Assembly: GCA_002361095.1 (NCBI GenBank)
Contig: DERU01000104.1
Coordinates: forward strand, 1 to 8,110
Length of the DNA stretch: 8,110 bases
Reading direction: 5' to 3'
From: Lachnospiraceae bacterium UBA3332
GTDB taxonomy: Bacteria; Bacillota; Clostridia; Lachnospirales; Lachnospiraceae
Positions 6,569 through 8,110 of this stretch are shown piece after piece. Position 1 is the first letter of the stretch. Each line of letters opens with the position of its first letter. Below the pieces are notes generated by a model. The model worked only from the letters and a program-made list of their open reading frames with translations, did not search any database and was not told the DNA's origin. The position numbers and the translations under genes are program-made.

Positions 6569-7771
6569 TTAAACGTTTCCGTACCGGCTGCGGTAGTCGC
6601 CGGGACTCATGCCGGTGAAATGCTGGAACACTTCCGCAAAATAGCTCTGGGAGCAAAATTGCAGGGTTTCGCTGATTTGCTGGATGCTGGCGGTTTTATC
6701 CAGCAGCAGCTTTTTGGCGTGTTCGATTTTCGCCTGCTTGATAAAGTCGTTCACACTCACTCCGGTTTCCTTTTTAAATTTTTTGGAAAAGTAATATTCC
6801 GCATATCCGGCTTGTTTGGCAAGGTCGGAAATACTGCATTTTTCGGTGCAGTGCAGGCGGATATAATCGCAGACATCCCGGATCGGCATAGAAACGGCAG
6901 GCTGCGCTTTGGCATTTTGGATCCGTCCCGCGAAATCCTGAAATATCGTTTGCCCGATAGTGCGGATTTTGGCTGCGGAAACCGCCGTTTCGATATCCTG
7001 TAGGTATGCCTCCTGCAAAGCGTATGCCAGATGGGAGGACAGTCCGGCCGAGAGGGCGGTGCGGGAGCATAGGAAAAGCAGGATCCGCACGTGATCCTTT
7101 GCCTGGCGGACCGGATCGCTTTTGCCGTCCGGGCAGGAGGGAAGAACGGCAAAAAATTCGTCAAGAACCGTCCGGTCATCCGTGCGGCCTTCTTTTACGG
7201 CATGGGCCAGCGCCTGTTCACAGGCCCATGCCGGATGGTTTTGACGGCGGGCAGGGGCCTGCGCGGTAAGGGACGCCTGTGGGGGAAATCCGCAAAGATA
7301 AAAACTTCCCGGCAGAATTTTTTGGCCGGTAACGGTATAGTGCAGCATCTGTCCGTATTTGAGATAGTCGGTAAAGGATAAGACGGGTAATGTACGAAGA
7401 AGGGCGGAAAGGGTGTCCGACGTTTTTTTGCCCGTCAGGACATTTTGGTGCAACAGCGTCCGCAGGGGAGCGTCATGAAAGCAGGCCGGGCCGATCAGGT
7501 GAACAGCGCGCACCGTATCCTGAGAACGCTCAAAAACGGCAATCCATACAAAGCCCATAACGTCGGCCATCATCCAGGGAGCGCCACAGGCAGGCAGTTT
7601 TTGCAGGAAATAGTCCCGGTATCCGCTTTGGGAGAGCAGGATATCGTATACTTCCCGGTTTGGACTGTTGGTGGCAAGCAGGGAGAGGGAAGCGTCCAGA
7701 CAACCGTAGGACAACCGTTGAGAACAGGAGAGCAGTTCTGTAAAAAATTCGATTTTTGTGTGTATATCCAT
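6569..7771 (-). CDS. AraC-family transcriptional regulator
   Basis: This 400-residue cytoplasmic transcription factor has the classical AraC/XylS DNA-binding domain at its C-terminus (about 297-397). The first helix-turn-helix is around 313-332 (SISDLAKQAGYAEYYFSKKF) and the second around 362-382. The family signature FKKETGVSVNDFI and the terminal FTGMSPGDYRSRY are present. The first 290 residues form a mostly helical sensor region of the kind common in clostridial AraC proteins, with several Cys and Trp residues and no match I can name. The ligand is therefore unknown. ATG 7769-7771 is preceded by AGGAGG (7783-7788) at a slightly long spacing of 11 bases. It is convergent with the polymerase and shares its terminator. 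Its target is not evident from context, because nothing obvious is divergent to it in the window. Confidence 0.93.
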   Translation of the reverse strand: MDIHTKIEFFTELLSCSQRLSYGCLDASLSLLATNSPNREVYDILLSQSGYRDYFLQKLPACGAPWMMADVMGFVWIAVFERSQDTVRAVHLIGPACFHDAPLRTLLHQNVLTGKKTSDTLSALLRTLPVLSFTDYLKYGQMLHYTVTGQKILPGSFYLCGFPPQASLTAQAPARRQNHPAWACEQALAHAVKEGRTDDRTVLDEFFAVLPSCPDGKSDPVRQAKDHVRILLFLCSRTALSAGLSSHLAYALQEAYLQDIETAVSAAKIRTIGQTIFQDFAGRIQNAKAQPAVSMPIRDVCDYIRLHCTEKCSISDLAKQAGYAEYYFSKKFKKETGVSVNDFIKQAKIEHAKKLLLDKTASIQQISETLQFCSQSYFAEVFQHFTGMSPGDYRSRYGNV

Positions 7772-8050
7772 GGATAGACAGGCCTCCTTTTATGGCGTTT
7801 TTACCATTTTAAAATATGGCGCAGGAAAAGTCCACAAAAAAATAGCCATGAGGGGAATTGCCTTTTGGAGAATATATGGTGAAAAAGCGAATTGTTGGTT
7901 TTTGAATAAGAAAATAGCCGGAATTTAGCGTTCTGCTATGGAAGCCCCGCCCGATATATGCAAAGAGGGCTATGACCCGGATTTCGCATACCGGCGGCTG
8001 TAGACGGACAGCTTTTTTGGCAGGACGGAAACTTCATTTTTGTCGTGACC
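7772..8050. other. Intergenic stretch without a convincing gene
   Basis: This region carries the leader and presumably the promoter of the AraC gene on the minus strand. No strong -35/-10 pair stands out; an AT-rich ATTTTAAAAT palindrome (about 7806-7815) is nearby. On the plus strand there is a nine-codon frame with a Shine-Dalgarno-like GGAG (start 7876) and a 21-codon frame (7938-8003, MEAPPDICKEGYDPDFAYRR and one more residue) with no ribosome binding site. Reading past its TAG continues open to 8048, so a decayed gene end is possible but cannot be shown. No clear RNA or repeat was seen. Confidence 0.5.
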
Positions 8051-8082
8051 AAAAAAGCACTTTGCTGATGCAAAGTGCTTTT
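8051..8082 (-). terminator. Intrinsic terminator downstream of the tRNA gene
   Basis: A 13-bp stem (8053-8065 with 8070-8082) around a TGAT loop carries the arms GCACTTTG/CAAAGTGC. Read on the minus strand it ends in six Ts (complement of 8051-8056), the correct orientation to stop transcription coming from the right edge. It begins six bases after the predicted tRNA 3' end. Confidence 0.85.
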
Positions 8083-8087
8083 GACAG

Positions 8088-8110
8088 TGCAGGAAAAGAG
8101 ACTTGAACTC
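8088..8110 (-). tRNA. 3' end of a tRNA gene, truncated by the window (probably tRNA-Leu)
   Basis: Reading the minus strand from the right edge gives GAG-TTCAAGT-CTCTT, which fits the T stem and seven-base T loop. It is followed by TTCCTGC as the 3' acceptor strand and A (8088) as discriminator. CCA is not encoded. The implied acceptor start GCAGGAA and the T loop TTCAAGT are typical of clostridial tRNA-Leu, but the anticodon is outside the window, so the isotype is a guess. The terminator immediately downstream supports an RNA gene end. Confidence 0.65.

Noticed and set aside
7199..7232. Perfect 10-bp inverted repeat GGCATGGGCC/GGCCCATGCC
   Set aside because: It is inside the AraC coding sequence in an Ala-rich segment; probably a chance hairpin with no supporting context.
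1..8110. CRISPR array, insertion sequence or prophage genes
   Set aside because: No regularly spaced direct repeats, transposase or phage-like proteins were seen on either strand.

Overview
The window looks like a low-to-mid GC Firmicute, most likely a gut-type member of the Clostridia (Lachnospiraceae or Oscillospiraceae). This is an inference. It rests on AGGAGG-like Shine-Dalgarno sites, sigma-A-type promoters, a TTG start with a good ribosome binding site, a two-domain AraC regulator of clostridial style, an acyl carrier protein/MBOAT pair of clostridial type, and a tRNA-like end without an encoded CCA. By eye the base composition is roughly half GC. No phage, transposase, CRISPR array or rRNA was seen.

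Layout. Bases 1-119 are a perfect 47-bp inverted repeat with a 25-nt loop. Next, on the minus strand (136-1968), is a 610-residue protein that fuses an N-terminal XRE-type helix-turn-helix to a large Cys-rich region resembling the BtrH/papain-like fold. The divergent intergenic region (1969-2309) holds its promoter, a second perfect inverted repeat (2113-2184) and an extended -10 promoter facing right. A plus-strand run follows: acyl carrier protein (2310-2549), MBOAT membrane O-acyltransferase (2568-4052), a cytoplasmic Mbeg1/DUF2974-type alpha/beta hydrolase starting at TTG (4154-5272), and a DinB-like Y-family DNA polymerase (5274-6521). A bidirectional hairpin terminator (6502-6537) separates this run from a convergent AraC-family regulator (6569-7771, minus). 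The right edge is an intergenic stretch with no convincing gene, then a terminator (8051-8082) and the 3' end of a minus-strand tRNA gene, probably tRNA-Leu (8088-8110).

How the genes may work together. The carrier protein and MBOAT form a plausible acyl-transfer pair: an acyl group loaded on the carrier phosphopantetheine is handed to the membrane acyltransferase, which modifies an extracytoplasmic glycan or polymer. The usual partners (a DltA-like ligase and a DltD/AlgJ-like SGNH protein) are absent here, so loading must happen in trans or by another route. The hydrolase and the Y-family polymerase are separated by a single base and are almost certainly translated together, although no functional link is obvious. 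The divergent XRE/BtrH-like fusion is the natural candidate regulator of the acyl-transfer run. It is also the least familiar protein in the window.
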